A model generated the notes under the pieces. It did not search any database and had not been told where the DNA came from. It was given only the letters and a program-made list of their open reading frames with translations. Below, one piece after another: positions 9,386 through 19,074 of a stretch of DNA of 64,000 nucleotides (position 1 is its first letter; each line of letters starts with the position of its first letter). The DNA is taken from NCBI GenBank assembly GCA_046957575.1, contig JBKUOG010000005.1, positions 1 through 64,000 on the forward strand, in the 5' to 3' direction. Made by a program: the position numbers and the translations under genes. The stretch comes from UMGS1370 sp046957575 (GTDB lineage Bacteria; Bacillota; Clostridia; Lachnospirales; Lachnospiraceae).

Positions 9386-10897
9386 TCAGATCTTGATTTC
9401 TTTTCCTGATCTTTTGTAATCTCCCGGGCTGATTCCCAGCATCTTTTTAAATGTCCGGTTAAAATGCTCTGCGTTATGGTATCCCACCTGTTCGCTGATT
9501 TCATACATCTTTAAATCCGTTGTGTCCATCAGCTGCTGGGCCTTCTGAATCCGCAGCCTGGTCAGATACGTGCTGAATGTCATTCCCGTTTCTTTGGTAA
9601 ATTTAGAGCTGAAATACTTTTCATTCAATCCTACATAATCTGCTGCAATTTTTAAAGTCAGCTCCTGACTGGCAAAATTGTCTGCCAGAAACCGCTGCGC
9701 CCTCTGAATCACATCTGTCTGGCGGTTTTCCCGGATGAGTTCCAGATGATTGGCAACCCAGCTGATATAATTATTCAGCCAAAGGCTGATTTCCCCAATG
9801 GTCTCCAAACGGCTGATTTTCTGATAATAATCCACCTGTTCCGGAAATACCCCTGAAAATTCCAGTTCATACTCCTTGAAACGGTCGGCCAGCAGACAGA
9901 TAAAGTGTAAAATCCTGTTTCCTGCTTCTTTTACAGGAAGCATATCTATGTTGAAAAAAATGGCCTGTCTTCCTTCCTCCATCCCTATGGGATCTCCTGA
10001 AAAAAGAGCGTTTAGCAGGATAGCGCACCGCTTCTGTTCCTCTTCCATTTTTTCAATAAACTCTTTCATGTCCCAGTAAGTACAAATCCCATAGGAACCA
10101 TACAGAGCACTCCACTTTAACAGATTAATATCCTGTCCCAGTGCTTCGTCCATCTGGCTGTAGACAACCGGGCTGCTGATTCCCGCCAGCACTTCCAAGT
10201 TCATATAATCCCGCCATACCGCCTGGATTTGCCGCACCAGAGTCACAATTGCTCCCTGATACTGTTTTTCATCTGTCACTTTATAGTACAGCAAAAACTG
10301 GGATGGGTACACATTTAAAATTCCTCCCTTTGCCGCCACTCTGGGAATCTGCCGGACCAGTTCCAACATAGGTTTTGCCATGCCTTCTTTCCAGTCATCT
10401 CCAAATCTGGCTGACTGGTGTTTAAAATCTTTTACCTCAAACAGAACAATTCCATAGGTTCCATCTTTTGGAATCTGGATTCTTCCCTGTTCCAGACTAA
10501 ATGTTTCAGGTGTGTTTCCTTTAAAAACGTCCTGATTCAGCTTTTTTAAAATTGCCTTCAGAGATTCTCCGTTTAAATCGCTTTTCAGCAGATAGTCATA
10601 AGCGCCTCTTCGGAAGGCTTCCCTTACCAATTCAAATTCATTATATCCGGAAAGCACCAGGGTAACCGGATTCTTTCCTTGCCTGTAGACAGCTTCCATC
10701 AGTTCCAAACCGTCCATTCCAGGCATTTTCATATCCGTAATCAGCAAATCCACCGGATTTTCCCTGATATATTCCAAAGCCTGCTGCCCGCTCATACAGT
10801 CTTTTACAATCGTATAGCCGTTTGCCTCCCAGTCAATTACGGATCGGAGTGTAACCCGGATAATTGTTTCATCATCTACTATCAGGACTCTGTTCAC
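9386..10897 (-). CDS. YesN-like response regulator, AraC-type DNA-binding domain
   Basis: Receiver domain at residues about 1-120 (VNRVLIVDDETIIR, then LLITDMKMPGMDGLEL with the phospho-acceptor Asp, LSGYNEF, YLLKSDL), a middle domain, and a C-terminal AraC double helix-turn-helix of about 100 residues (LTLKIAADYVGLNEKYFSSKFTK, YEISEQVGYHNAEHFNRTFKK, ISPGDYK). I start it at the GTG at 10897 because GGGGGGAC lies just upstream and the receiver begins there; a longer open frame has no such support. It overlaps the kinase gene by 26 bases and is probably translationally coupled. The likely target is the promoter just downstream, before the binding-protein gene. Confidence 0.9.
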   Translation of the reverse strand: MNRVLIVDDETIIRVTLRSVIDWEANGYTIVKDCMSGQQALEYIRENPVDLLITDMKMPGMDGLELMEAVYRQGKNPVTLVLSGYNEFELVREAFRRGAYDYLLKSDLNGESLKAILKKLNQDVFKGNTPETFSLEQGRIQIPKDGTYGIVLFEVKDFKHQSARFGDDWKEGMAKPMLELVRQIPRVAAKGGILNVYPSQFLLYYKVTDEKQYQGAIVTLVRQIQAVWRDYMNLEVLAGISSPVVYSQMDEALGQDINLLKWSALYGSYGICTYWDMKEFIEKMEEEQKRCAILLNALFSGDPIGMEEGRQAIFFNIDMLPVKEAGNRILHFICLLADRFKEYELEFSGVFPEQVDYYQKISRLETIGEISLWLNNYISWVANHLELIRENRQTDVIQRAQRFLADNFASQELTLKIAADYVGLNEKYFSSKFTKETGMTFSTYLTRLRIQKAQQLMDTTDLKMYEISEQVGYHNAEHFNRTFKKMLGISPGDYKRSGKEIKI

Positions 10898-12725
10898 CGC
10901 TTTGTCCCCCCAATATTTTCGGTATTTCAATCGTTGTCTCGGTAAATTCTCCCAAGGCGCTCTCCATGGAAATGGAGCAGTTTTCTCCAAAGTACAGCTT
11001 CATTCTGGAATAAACATTTTCTACTCCAATGCTGGTATTATCTCCTGCCTGTCTTTCTTTCGGCCTTAAAAGAGAGCGGATTTCTTCCTCCTTCATTCCT
11101 CTGCCGTCGTCCCTTATGACAAAGACCAGATGGGATTCGCTCTGGCTTACTCTGACAATCAGATGCCCAATATCTTCTTCTTTTTCCGACAATCCATGAA
11201 CAATGGAATTTTCCACGATGGGCTGGAGAATCAGACGAGGGACACGATAGCCCAAACACGTTTCATCAATTTCGTAGGAAACCTCAAATCCGTCTGAATA
11301 CCGGATTTTCATCAGATAAATGTAGCTGTCCAGTACCTCCAGTTCTTCTTTTACTGTATAAAAGCTGATATTTCCCCGAAACGAACAGGACAAAATCTTA
11401 ATCAGCGCCTCTGCCATTTTCCGGATCCCGTCAAACCTGGCCACCTGTGCCATAAACCGAATGGAATTTAAAGTATTGACCAGGAAATGCGGGTTAATCT
11501 GGGACTGAAGCGCCCGCACTTCTGCCTCGTGTTTTTTCTGCTGCACCTGCTCATTTTCCAGAATCGACGCTTTCAGCCGGCGCACCATCCGGTTAAAGGA
11601 ATGCATCATCGTGCGAATCTCTGCATGGCCTGCCGGCTGCAGATGGATCTCCAGATTGCCTTTTTCTAATTCCTGAAGTCCTTCTACCATAGTATGTACC
11701 GGTACAATAATAGAGCGCAGAAAGAACCTGGAATACAAATAAAACAAAAACATTAATACCCCTGCAATTACAATCAAAATTGCTGCTGTCTGATTATATT
11801 CTTCTGTCAGTTTCTGGGTCTGGACGCAGGTTATAAGAAGCCACTCTCCATATCCGGCTGGAGAAGTAACAATGGTATAATTTTCTCCGCGTCCGGAAAC
11901 CGGATCCTTTAGTCTTTTCTGTACTTCCCTACTGCCTGATTTCAGTTCCTCCCAGTTCAGCTGGGTTAAAAGGTTCTGTGCCCTGTCGTGGTTTTCTCCG
12001 GCAAATAGCATCTTTCCGCTGCTGTCTGTCAAAAAGGTAAGTCCCATCATCGGATCTTTGTTGTACCTTCTCAGCAAATCCCCTATTGGAATTACATCAA
12101 ACAGCATGGCCATTTCGATGGTTTTGGACCGATCTAACAAATGACTGGGGGAAAGCGCTGCTGCCAGCACACATTCCCCTTTTTTCAGCCTTGAATAGGT
12201 CAGGGAATAAACCGATGTATCAAAAATCCCCATACTTATCACATCTGGTTTTTCCAGTGCCGCCTGATACCACTCTTCTTTTTCTATCTCTTCTTTCGGC
12301 ATCCGGATTTCATCTTTCAGATACAAGTTCTGCCCGTTTTTCATATAAAACATACCGGAAACCGTATTTTGGGAAGGCGCCGCCGCTACCCTGAAAATTT
12401 CGTCCATCCGGCTGATTAATTCATACCGGTTCGCCGTTGTCTCTGAATTTGCAGCTGCTGCCAGAGACAAAAGCTCATTGTTATTGACAAACACTAAATG
12501 TGACAGCTGAAGAGCGGTTTTTTCCACTGATTCTGAAAGAGAGGATCGAATGGCCTCCTGGGAATTTTCTATATTGCTGACTGCATTTTTCTGAATCATA
12601 TAGCGAGTAATACTTAAGGATGCCAGAAATATCAGCAGAATCGGAACGACGATAAGAAGCACAAAACTTCGGTAATATACTTTTTTTAATGACGTGTGTT
12701 TATTCGCCCATCTCATACTCCCCAT
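10872..12725 (-). CDS. YesM-like sensor histidine kinase
   Basis: Membrane sensor kinase of 617 residues. First membrane segment at about 17-38, an extracytoplasmic sensor region of roughly 270 residues, second segment near 315-335, a HAMP region, then the His_kinase domain with the phospho-acceptor in LQSQINPHFLVNTLNS, the N-box ILQPIVENSIVHGL and the G-box DDGRGM. This is the LytS/YesM class that pairs with AraC-type regulators. The ATG at 12725 has GGAGGT five bases upstream, and the gene overlaps the dapF 3' end by 26 bases. It probably senses the galactoside or its binding protein. Confidence 0.92.
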   Translation of the reverse strand: MGSMRWANKHTSLKKVYYRSFVLLIVVPILLIFLASLSITRYMIQKNAVSNIENSQEAIRSSLSESVEKTALQLSHLVFVNNNELLSLAAAANSETTANRYELISRMDEIFRVAAAPSQNTVSGMFYMKNGQNLYLKDEIRMPKEEIEKEEWYQAALEKPDVISMGIFDTSVYSLTYSRLKKGECVLAAALSPSHLLDRSKTIEMAMLFDVIPIGDLLRRYNKDPMMGLTFLTDSSGKMLFAGENHDRAQNLLTQLNWEELKSGSREVQKRLKDPVSGRGENYTIVTSPAGYGEWLLITCVQTQKLTEEYNQTAAILIVIAGVLMFLFYLYSRFFLRSIIVPVHTMVEGLQELEKGNLEIHLQPAGHAEIRTMMHSFNRMVRRLKASILENEQVQQKKHEAEVRALQSQINPHFLVNTLNSIRFMAQVARFDGIRKMAEALIKILSCSFRGNISFYTVKEELEVLDSYIYLMKIRYSDGFEVSYEIDETCLGYRVPRLILQPIVENSIVHGLSEKEEDIGHLIVRVSQSESHLVFVIRDDGRGMKEEEIRSLLRPKERQAGDNTSIGVENVYSRMKLYFGENCSISMESALGEFTETTIEIPKILGGQSGEQSPDSR

Positions 12726-13506
12726 GGAATACCTCCACTGCCGGGCCAGTCATAAAGACGTGGTTGGTCTGGCGATCCCACTCTATCACAAGATGACCGC
12801 CTCGTAATTCCACATCCACCTTATTGTCTGTATATCCGTTCAAAATTGACGCTACTGCGCTGGCAGTCGCTCCGGTGCCGCAGGCCCAGGTTTCTCCGCT
12901 GCCTCGTTCCCATACCCGCATCTGAATATGTCCCCTGTCAATAAGCCGGACAAATTCTGTATTGACTCTGTCTGGAAAGCGGGGATGATTTTCAAATGCC
13001 GGACCGATCTTTTCTAAATCCAGACTGTCGATTTCTTCCATAAAGTAAACCGCATGGGGATTTCCTACGGAAATTCCTACAAATTCATACTGGTTTCCAG
13101 ACACTGTAATGGCTTCTGGAAGCTTTGATGTGAGTTCCGGTTCTCCCATATCCACCCTTACCTGGGTTACTTTGTCATTCTGCGTTTCCATATTTAAGTG
13201 CTTGATTCCGCTTTTGGTCTCGACGGTAATACAGGTCTTATCCACAATTTTATGGTCATACACATATTTTCCCACACAACGGATGGCATTTCCGCACATC
13301 GCACCCTCGCTTCCGTCTGCATTAAACATCTGCATCCGGCAGTCGGCAATTTCAGACGGCCGAATCAGAATCAGTCCGTCTGATCCGATTCCAAAATGCC
13401 GGTCGCTGACTGCAATTGCCAGCCTTTCCGGATTTTCCACCTGCTCTTCAAAGCAGTTAATGTATACATAATCATTTCCTATGCCCTGCATTTTTGTGAA
13501 TTTCAT
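12700..13506 (-). CDS. dapF: diaminopimelate epimerase
   Basis: Converts LL-DAP to meso-DAP in lysine and peptidoglycan precursor synthesis (cytosol). The 268-residue protein starts MKFTKMQGIGNDYVYINCFE and has both catalytic cysteines: MFNADGSEGAMCGNAIRC and ERGSGETWACGTGATA. Length and motifs are normal. Its last 26 bases overlap the kinase gene, so a housekeeping gene is joined to the galactoside regulatory pair. That is an unusual arrangement, and read-through from dapF may supply basal kinase. Confidence 0.96.
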   Translation of the reverse strand: MKFTKMQGIGNDYVYINCFEEQVENPERLAIAVSDRHFGIGSDGLILIRPSEIADCRMQMFNADGSEGAMCGNAIRCVGKYVYDHKIVDKTCITVETKSGIKHLNMETQNDKVTQVRVDMGEPELTSKLPEAITVSGNQYEFVGISVGNPHAVYFMEEIDSLDLEKIGPAFENHPRFPDRVNTEFVRLIDRGHIQMRVWERGSGETWACGTGATASAVASILNGYTDNKVDVELRGGHLVIEWDRQTNHVFMTGPAVEVFHGEYEMGE

Positions 13507-13555
13507 ACTCGTTTTCTCCTGTCTTTTATCATCTTATATGCCTGCCCGCAGGCCG

Positions 13556-14104
13556 CTATCTTTCCGCCAGACTAATCACCATCTGAGCAGTCTCAATTAA
13601 ATTAGAGCCATTTTCCATACTGCATTTTTGCAAATACCGATGGGCCTCATTTTCATCCATGTGGTTTCTGGACATTAAGATTTCTTTTGCATGCCTTAGA
13701 ATCTCCAGATCTTCCTGACTCCTTGTCCTTGGCATTCTCTGCTTTTTCCTGCGGCGTCTTTCCTGAGCATGGACCATCATTTCCATTGTGCCGATTAATT
13801 CATTGACTTTTAATGGCATGGGCAAAAATACCATGCCAGCTGTCTGTCCTTCTGTCATATGAGACGGCGGTGCAATGACCAGCATATCCAGATAAGCCGG
13901 CAGACATTCTCTTAAATCTCCATATACCATATCCGCAAACCGGCTGCCGCAGACAACGATGCCGCCATCCAATTCTTCTGCCGCTGTAAGAGTCTGAGCA
14001 GCGGTCTGGCAGACTGCCGCTATGTGAAATCCCTTCCTGGCCAGAATCGTTTTTATCTGTCTGCTGTTTTCCGGTCTTGAAAATGCCACAATTATTTCCG
14101 CCAA
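13556..14104 (-). CDS. ANTAR-domain response regulator/antiterminator
   Basis: A protein of 182 residues with a receiver-like N-terminal half (IIVAFSRPENSRQIKTILARKGF, ELDGGIVVCGSRF, LVIAPP) that lacks the usual paired acidic residues, and a C-terminal ANTAR RNA-binding domain (EDLEILRHAKEILMSRNHMDENEAHRYLQKCSM). ANTAR proteins act by transcription antitermination on paired hairpins. The start is taken as TTG at 14104, with GGGAGGT six bases upstream; a longer ATG frame to 14248 would begin inside glnA. It follows glnA on the same strand, and ANTAR genes beside glnA are a familiar clostridial arrangement, pointing to nitrogen control. Confidence 0.85.
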   Translation of the reverse strand: MAEIIVAFSRPENSRQIKTILARKGFHIAAVCQTAAQTLTAAEELDGGIVVCGSRFADMVYGDLRECLPAYLDMLVIAPPSHMTEGQTAGMVFLPMPLKVNELIGTMEMMVHAQERRRRKKQRMPRTRSQEDLEILRHAKEILMSRNHMDENEAHRYLQKCSMENGSNLIETAQMVISLAER

Positions 14105-14151
14105 TCTCTCACCTCCCGATTTGGATGTAAACGCCCGCTTACCAAGAAAAC

Positions 14152-14180
14152 CTGCCACTGGCAGCTTTTGGGGATACCCC
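14152..14180 (-). terminator. twin hairpins between glnA and the ANTAR gene
   Basis: On the minus strand GGGGTATCCCC (14170-14180) is followed by CTGCC-AGT-GGCAG (14152-14164) and a T-rich run GTTTTCTT. It is plausible as a partial terminator limiting read-through from glnA. The loops have three bases, so they do not match the hexaloop ANTAR target. Confidence 0.5.
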
Positions 14181-14184
14181 GCAG

Positions 14185-15519
14185 CTAATAGCGGTACAGG
14201 TATTCGTCCAGTTCCCAATCTGTTACTGCTGCACAGTATTTTCTCCACTCCTTCTTTTTGGCTTTCAGATACTGCTCAAAAATATGTGCTCCCAAAACCT
14301 CTTTTAAAAATACGTCCTTTTCAAAGGCAGCAATGGCTTCTCCAAGGGTTTTTGGCAAAAACTTTACCTGTTTTTCTCTCAGAATTTCTTCATCCATGCA
14401 AAATACATTGCCTTCCAGGCTTTTGGGCACTTCCATTTCATTTTTTATTCCATCCAGCCCGGCTGCCAGGCACACAGCCAGCACCAGGTAAGGATTGGCC
14501 GCAGAATCCGGACAACGCAGTTCGATTCTGGTTTTGCTCCCTCTGGCAGAGGGAATCCGAAGAAGGGAACTCCGGTTTGATTTCTCCGACCAGGAAATGG
14601 TCACCGGAGCATCATACCCCGGAATCAGTCTTTTATAGGAATTAACCAACGGATTGGTGAGAATTGCCATTCCATTCATGTGGCAGAGCACACCTGCCAT
14701 AAACTGCCTTGCCGTCCGGCTTAAGCCTAGCGGATCCGTCCGGTCTGCAAATACATTGTTTCCCTCCACATCTGCCAGAGACATATTGATGTGCATTCCC
14801 GATCCGTTCACTCCTTCTTTGGGTTTGGGCATAAACGTAGCATGAAATCCATGGCGCTTTGCAATGGTCTTTACTGCCATCCGGAATGTCATAATATCAT
14901 CGGCTGTCTGAAGGGCTTCTTCATATTCTAAGTCAATCTCATGCTGTGCCGGAGCCAGTTCGTGGTGAGACGCCTCTATGCAAAATCCCATATCTTCCAG
15001 ATTCAGCACAATATCCCGGCGGACGTTTTCCCCCATGTCTAACGGCGAAATGTCAAAATAACTTCCTGTCTCCTGAGTTTTTGCAATGGGCCGGCCTTCC
15101 TCATCTGTGTGGAACAGGAAAAACTCACATTCCGGACCTACAAAAAAGGAATATCCCATATCCTGTGCTTCCTGCAGAACCTGTTTTAAAATATATCTGG
15201 GATCTCCTGTAAAAGGCCGTCCGTCCGGCAGGTACACATCGCAGATCAGTCTGGCCACCTTTCCCTGCTGAGGCCGCCATGGAAAGATCTCAAAGGTATC
15301 CAAATCCGGATGCAGGTACATATCCGATTCTTCAATATGAAGAAATCCCTCTATTGAGGAACCGTCAAACATACACTGGTTGTCCAGAACCTTTTCCAGT
15401 TGGCTTACAGTTACAGCCATATTTTTCAGCACTCCGAAAATATCTGTAAACTGAAGCCGGATAAACTCCACGTCCTCTTCTTCTACCATACGGAATATAT
15501 CTTCTTTGCTATATTTCAT
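14185..15519 (-). CDS. glnA: glutamine synthetase type I
   Basis: Makes glutamine from glutamate, ammonia and ATP. The 444-residue length and the motifs FDGSSIEGF, GPECEFFLF, HHELAPAQHEIDLEYEEAL, FMPKPKEGVNGSGMHINMSL and RIPSARG fit the short GSI-alpha subunit of Firmicutes. I see no adenylylation-site motif and no sign of the 25-residue GSI-beta insert. The ATG at 15519 is preceded by GGAGGAAACAGAAA; a further 18 in-frame codons upstream look non-coding. The ANTAR regulator follows and carB is divergent. Confidence 0.96.
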   Translation of the reverse strand: MKYSKEDIFRMVEEEDVEFIRLQFTDIFGVLKNMAVTVSQLEKVLDNQCMFDGSSIEGFLHIEESDMYLHPDLDTFEIFPWRPQQGKVARLICDVYLPDGRPFTGDPRYILKQVLQEAQDMGYSFFVGPECEFFLFHTDEEGRPIAKTQETGSYFDISPLDMGENVRRDIVLNLEDMGFCIEASHHELAPAQHEIDLEYEEALQTADDIMTFRMAVKTIAKRHGFHATFMPKPKEGVNGSGMHINMSLADVEGNNVFADRTDPLGLSRTARQFMAGVLCHMNGMAILTNPLVNSYKRLIPGYDAPVTISWSEKSNRSSLLRIPSARGSKTRIELRCPDSAANPYLVLAVCLAAGLDGIKNEMEVPKSLEGNVFCMDEEILREKQVKFLPKTLGEAIAAFEKDVFLKEVLGAHIFEQYLKAKKKEWRKYCAAVTDWELDEYLYRY

Positions 15520-15677
15520 TTTCTGTTTCCTCCAAATTCGTTGATTTATCCGCCAAATCTGTTTCCTTAGCATAAAAAATAGCAGGCAGGGCCAGGTTTG
15601 TCAACGCCAGATCCGGGCATATTTTACAGAAATCATATTTTTTTACATTTTCCTCTATTCAAGAAGAAATTTTGTGA

Positions 15678-15683
15678 TATAAT
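15678..15683 (+). promoter_or_regulatory. carB promoter (-10)
   Basis: TGTGATATAAT is an extended -10 element on the plus strand, about 55 bases before the carB ATG; no good -35 is visible. The carB ribosome site is TGGAGG at 15725-15730. The rest of the glnA-carB interval shows no recognised riboswitch or PyrR site. Confidence 0.5.
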
Positions 15684-15737
15684 CAATAAGATTAGAGATC
15701 TTTTAACTATGAAACACTATCATTATGGAGGTCCATT

Positions 15738-18700
15738 ATGCCAAAACGCAATGACATCAACAAAATCTTGATCATCGGCTCCGGCCCTATCATTATCGGT
15801 CAGGCTTGCGAGTTCGACTATTCCGGCACCCAGGCCTGCAAGGCTCTCAGAAATCTGGGATATAAAATCGTCCTGGTTAATTCCAATCCTGCGACTATTA
15901 TGACTGATCCTGCTACTGCTGACGCTACTTATATCGAACCATTAAATGTGGACCGTCTTACTGAAATTATTGCAAAAGAACGGCCCGATGCCCTGCTCCC
16001 CAACTTAGGCGGCCAATCCGGCTTAAACCTTTGTGAGGAGCTTTATAATGCCGGTGTATTGGATAAATACAACGTTCAGGTTATCGGCGTTCAGGTAGAC
16101 GCTATCAACCGCGGTGAGGACCGCATCGCTTTTAAAGAAGCCATGAACAAGCTGGGCATTGAAATGGCAAAAAGCGCTCCGGCTTACAGCGTTGACGAAG
16201 CTTTAAAAATTGCTGCTGAATTAAACTATCCGGTTGTTATCCGTCCGGCTTATACCATGGGCGGTACTGGCGGCGGTATTGTTTATAATGAAGAAGAATT
16301 AAAGAAAGTAGCTGCCCGCGGTCTGGCTGCTTCCATGGTTCATCAGATTCTGGTGGAAGAGTCTGTAATCGGCTGGGAAGAGTTAGAGGTCGAAGTAGTC
16401 CGCGATGCTACTGGAAAGAAGATTTCTATCTGCTTTATTGAAAATATTGATCCAATGGGCGTTCATACCGGAGACTCCTTCTGCAGCGCCCCCATGCTGA
16501 CTATTTCTAAAGAACTTCAGGATCGACTGGAAAAACAGGCTCACGCTATTGTAGAGTCCATCGGAGTAATCGGCGGAACCAATGTACAGTTTGCTCACGA
16601 TCCAAAGACTGATCGTATCATTATTATTGAGATTAACCCAAGAACTTCCCGTTCTTCCGCCCTGGCTTCCAAGGCTACCGGTTTCCCAATTGCCTATGTA
16701 TCTGCCCTGTTAGCCTGCGGTCTGACATTAGACGAGATTCCTTACTGGAAAGAGGGCACTCTGGATAATTACAAGCCATCCGGCGACTATGTGGTTATCA
16801 AGTTTGCACGATGGGCATTTGAAAAGTTCAAAGGTTCCCAGGACAAGCTGGGTACCCAGATGAAGGCAGTGGGCGAAGTTATGTCCATTGGCAAAAACTA
16901 TAAAGAAGCCCTTCAGAAAGCCATCCGTTCCCTGGAGACCGGACGCTACGGCCTGGGCTTTGCAAAAGATTTCCACGAACTGACCTTAGATCAGTTATAT
17001 GTAAAGCTGGCTGAGCCTTCCAGCGAGCGTCAGTTTATTATGTACGAAGCCATCCGCAAGGGCGCTCCGTTAGAAAAGCTTCATGAAATGACCCATATTA
17101 AGATGTGGTTTTTGGAGCAGATGAAAGAATTAGTAGACTTAGAAGAGGAAATCATTTCCTATAAGGGCAAAGAACTTCCTGGCGACCTGTTAATCCAGGC
17201 CAAGAAAGATGGTTTCTCTGATAAGTATCTTGCAAAACTTTTAGACATTGACGAGTGGGAACTGTTTAAGCGCAGAGAAGACCTTGGCATGAAGGAATGC
17301 TGGGATGCAGTTCCGGTAAGCGGCGTAAAAGATCCAGCTGCTTATTACTACTCCACCTACAACGGAGAGGATAAAGCTTCTGTTTCCGACCGCAGAAAAG
17401 TCATGGTTTTAGGCGGCGGTCCTAACCGTATCGGCCAGGGTATTGAGTTTGACTACTGCTGTGTACACGCTGCTTTAACCCTGCGTGAATTAGGATTCGA
17501 GACCATTATGGTAAACTGTAATCCTGAGACCGTATCTACTGACTATGACACCTCCGATAAGCTGTATTTTGAGCCTCTGACCGTTGAGGATGTTATGAGT
17601 ATTTACAATAAGGAAAAACCGGAAGGCGTTATCGTACAGTTTGGCGGACAGACCCCATTAAACATTGCCGCTGAATTAGAGCGCCGCGGAGCCCATATCC
17701 TTGGTACTTCTCCTAAGGTAATTGACATGGCTGAGGATCGCGACTTATTCAACGCTATGATGCATAAGTTAAACATTCCAATGCCAAAATCCGGAATGGC
17801 CGTTACCATCGAAGATGCCTTAGAGATTGCTCACCGCATCGGCTATCCGATGATGGTTCGTCCTTCCTATGTATTAGGCGGACGCGGCATGGAAGTTGTC
17901 TATGACGACGATATGCTGAGAGATTACATGGCTGCTGCAATTGACGTTACTCCTGAGCGCCCAATCCTGATGGATATGTTCCTGCAGGATGCTATGGAAT
18001 GCGAAACCGATGCTATTTCCGATGGTACTCATGCATTTGTTCCAACTGTTATGCAGCATATTGAACAGGCTGGTATTCACTCCGGCGACTCTGCCTGCGT
18101 GATTCCTTCTGTTAAGATTTCTGAAAAGAATAAAGAAATTATCCGCAAGTATACCACTGACATTGCCTGCGAAATGGGCGTTGTTGGTCTGATGAATATG
18201 CAGTATGCAATTTATAAAGACGAGGTTTACGTTCTGGAGGCGAACCCAAGAGCTTCCCGTACTGTTCCGCTGGTATCTAAGGTATGCAACATCAATATGG
18301 CCAACATTGCAACCCAGCTGATGGCATACGAGCTGACCGGCGTACGTCCGGACGTAACTAAGTTTAAGGAAAAAGAACATCCTTATTATGGTGTAAAGGA
18401 AGCTGTCCTGCCATTTAATATGTTCCCTGAAGTTGACCCGCTGCTTGGACCGGAAATGCGTTCTACCGGTGAAGTATTAGGTATGAGCCGCACCTTCCCA
18501 TTGGCATACTACAAAGCAGAGGAAGCGACTGGTACAAAACTTCCATTATCCGGTACTGCTTTAGTCAGTGTCAACCATGCAGATAAGGAACTGGCTCTGG
18601 AAGCTGCTAAGCAGTTATTCGAGCTTGGCTTTAAGATTGTGGCTACAGAAGGAACCGGCCGCTATCTGGAAGAGCATGGCGTTTCCTGCCGCATCTTGAA

Positions 18701-18959
18701 GAAGATTCAGGAAGGCCGTCCAAACATCTACGATGCTATGGTCAACGGCGAGATTGATTTAATTATCAACTCTCCTGCCGGAAAGCAGAGTAAATACGAC
18801 GATTCCTACCTGCGCAAGACTGCAATTAATAAAAAGATTCCTTATATTACAACCATGTACGCTGCCAAGGCTGCTGCCAAAGGTATTGCGGCTGTATTAA
18901 AAGGAGAGCATGATGAACTGAAATCTCTTCAGGAATATCATGCTGGTATTTCGGAATAA
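15738..18959 (+). CDS. carB: carbamoyl-phosphate synthase large subunit
   Basis: Makes carbamoyl phosphate from bicarbonate, ATP and ammonia supplied by CarA, for pyrimidine and arginine synthesis. The 1073-residue protein has the usual order: pre-ATP-grasp (KILIIGSGPIIIGQACEFDYSG), first ATP-grasp (PAYTMGGTGGGI), oligomerisation region, second synthetase half (VMVLGGGPNRIGQGIEFDY, PSYVLGGRGMEVVYDDD) and a C-terminal MGS-like allosteric domain from about residue 930. No carA gene is adjacent, although the two are often neighbours. ornithine carbamoyltransferase, a consumer of the product, is 26 kb away in the window. Confidence 0.97.
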   Translation: MPKRNDINKILIIGSGPIIIGQACEFDYSGTQACKALRNLGYKIVLVNSNPATIMTDPATADATYIEPLNVDRLTEIIAKERPDALLPNLGGQSGLNLCEELYNAGVLDKYNVQVIGVQVDAINRGEDRIAFKEAMNKLGIEMAKSAPAYSVDEALKIAAELNYPVVIRPAYTMGGTGGGIVYNEEELKKVAARGLAASMVHQILVEESVIGWEELEVEVVRDATGKKISICFIENIDPMGVHTGDSFCSAPMLTISKELQDRLEKQAHAIVESIGVIGGTNVQFAHDPKTDRIIIIEINPRTSRSSALASKATGFPIAYVSALLACGLTLDEIPYWKEGTLDNYKPSGDYVVIKFARWAFEKFKGSQDKLGTQMKAVGEVMSIGKNYKEALQKAIRSLETGRYGLGFAKDFHELTLDQLYVKLAEPSSERQFIMYEAIRKGAPLEKLHEMTHIKMWFLEQMKELVDLEEEIISYKGKELPGDLLIQAKKDGFSDKYLAKLLDIDEWELFKRREDLGMKECWDAVPVSGVKDPAAYYYSTYNGEDKASVSDRRKVMVLGGGPNRIGQGIEFDYCCVHAALTLRELGFETIMVNCNPETVSTDYDTSDKLYFEPLTVEDVMSIYNKEKPEGVIVQFGGQTPLNIAAELERRGAHILGTSPKVIDMAEDRDLFNAMMHKLNIPMPKSGMAVTIEDALEIAHRIGYPMMVRPSYVLGGRGMEVVYDDDMLRDYMAAAIDVTPERPILMDMFLQDAMECETDAISDGTHAFVPTVMQHIEQAGIHSGDSACVIPSVKISEKNKEIIRKYTTDIACEMGVVGLMNMQYAIYKDEVYVLEANPRASRTVPLVSKVCNINMANIATQLMAYELTGVRPDVTKFKEKEHPYYGVKEAVLPFNMFPEVDPLLGPEMRSTGEVLGMSRTFPLAYYKAEEATGTKLPLSGTALVSVNHADKELALEAAKQLFELGFKIVATEGTGRYLEEHGVSCRILKKIQEGRPNIYDAMVNGEIDLIINSPAGKQSKYDDSYLRKTAINKKIPYITTMYAAKAAAKGIAAVLKGEHDELKSLQEYHAGISE

Positions 18960-18970
18960 AAGGCTATTGA

Positions 18971-19025
18971 AAAAGTGTGTAAGTTTTGAATCTATCTTTT
19001 CATAACTTGCACACTTTTGCTTTTT
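18971..19025 (+). terminator. bidirectional terminator between carB and the sugar kinase gene
   Basis: The arms AAAAGTGTGTAAGTT (18971-18985) and AACTTGCACACTTTT (19004-19018) form a 15-bp stem with one G-U pair. GCTTTTTC follows on the plus strand and CTTTTTC on the minus strand. It serves two convergent transcripts. Confidence 0.85.
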
Positions 19026-19074
19026 CTAATATTGATTTGTATTACTTACACTAACATTTGATATCAGACTGGTT

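Noticed and set aside
13109..13471. A 120-codon plus-strand frame opposite dapF
   Set aside because: It is a shadow of a well-conserved gene; composition mirrors dapF.
14152..14180. ANTAR RNA target between glnA and the ANTAR gene
   Set aside because: The two hairpins have three-base loops, while ANTAR sites need paired hexaloops. A partial terminator is the simpler reading.
15574..15737. PyrR attenuator before carB
   Set aside because: The leader is too short and lacks the anti-antiterminator loop and a terminator.
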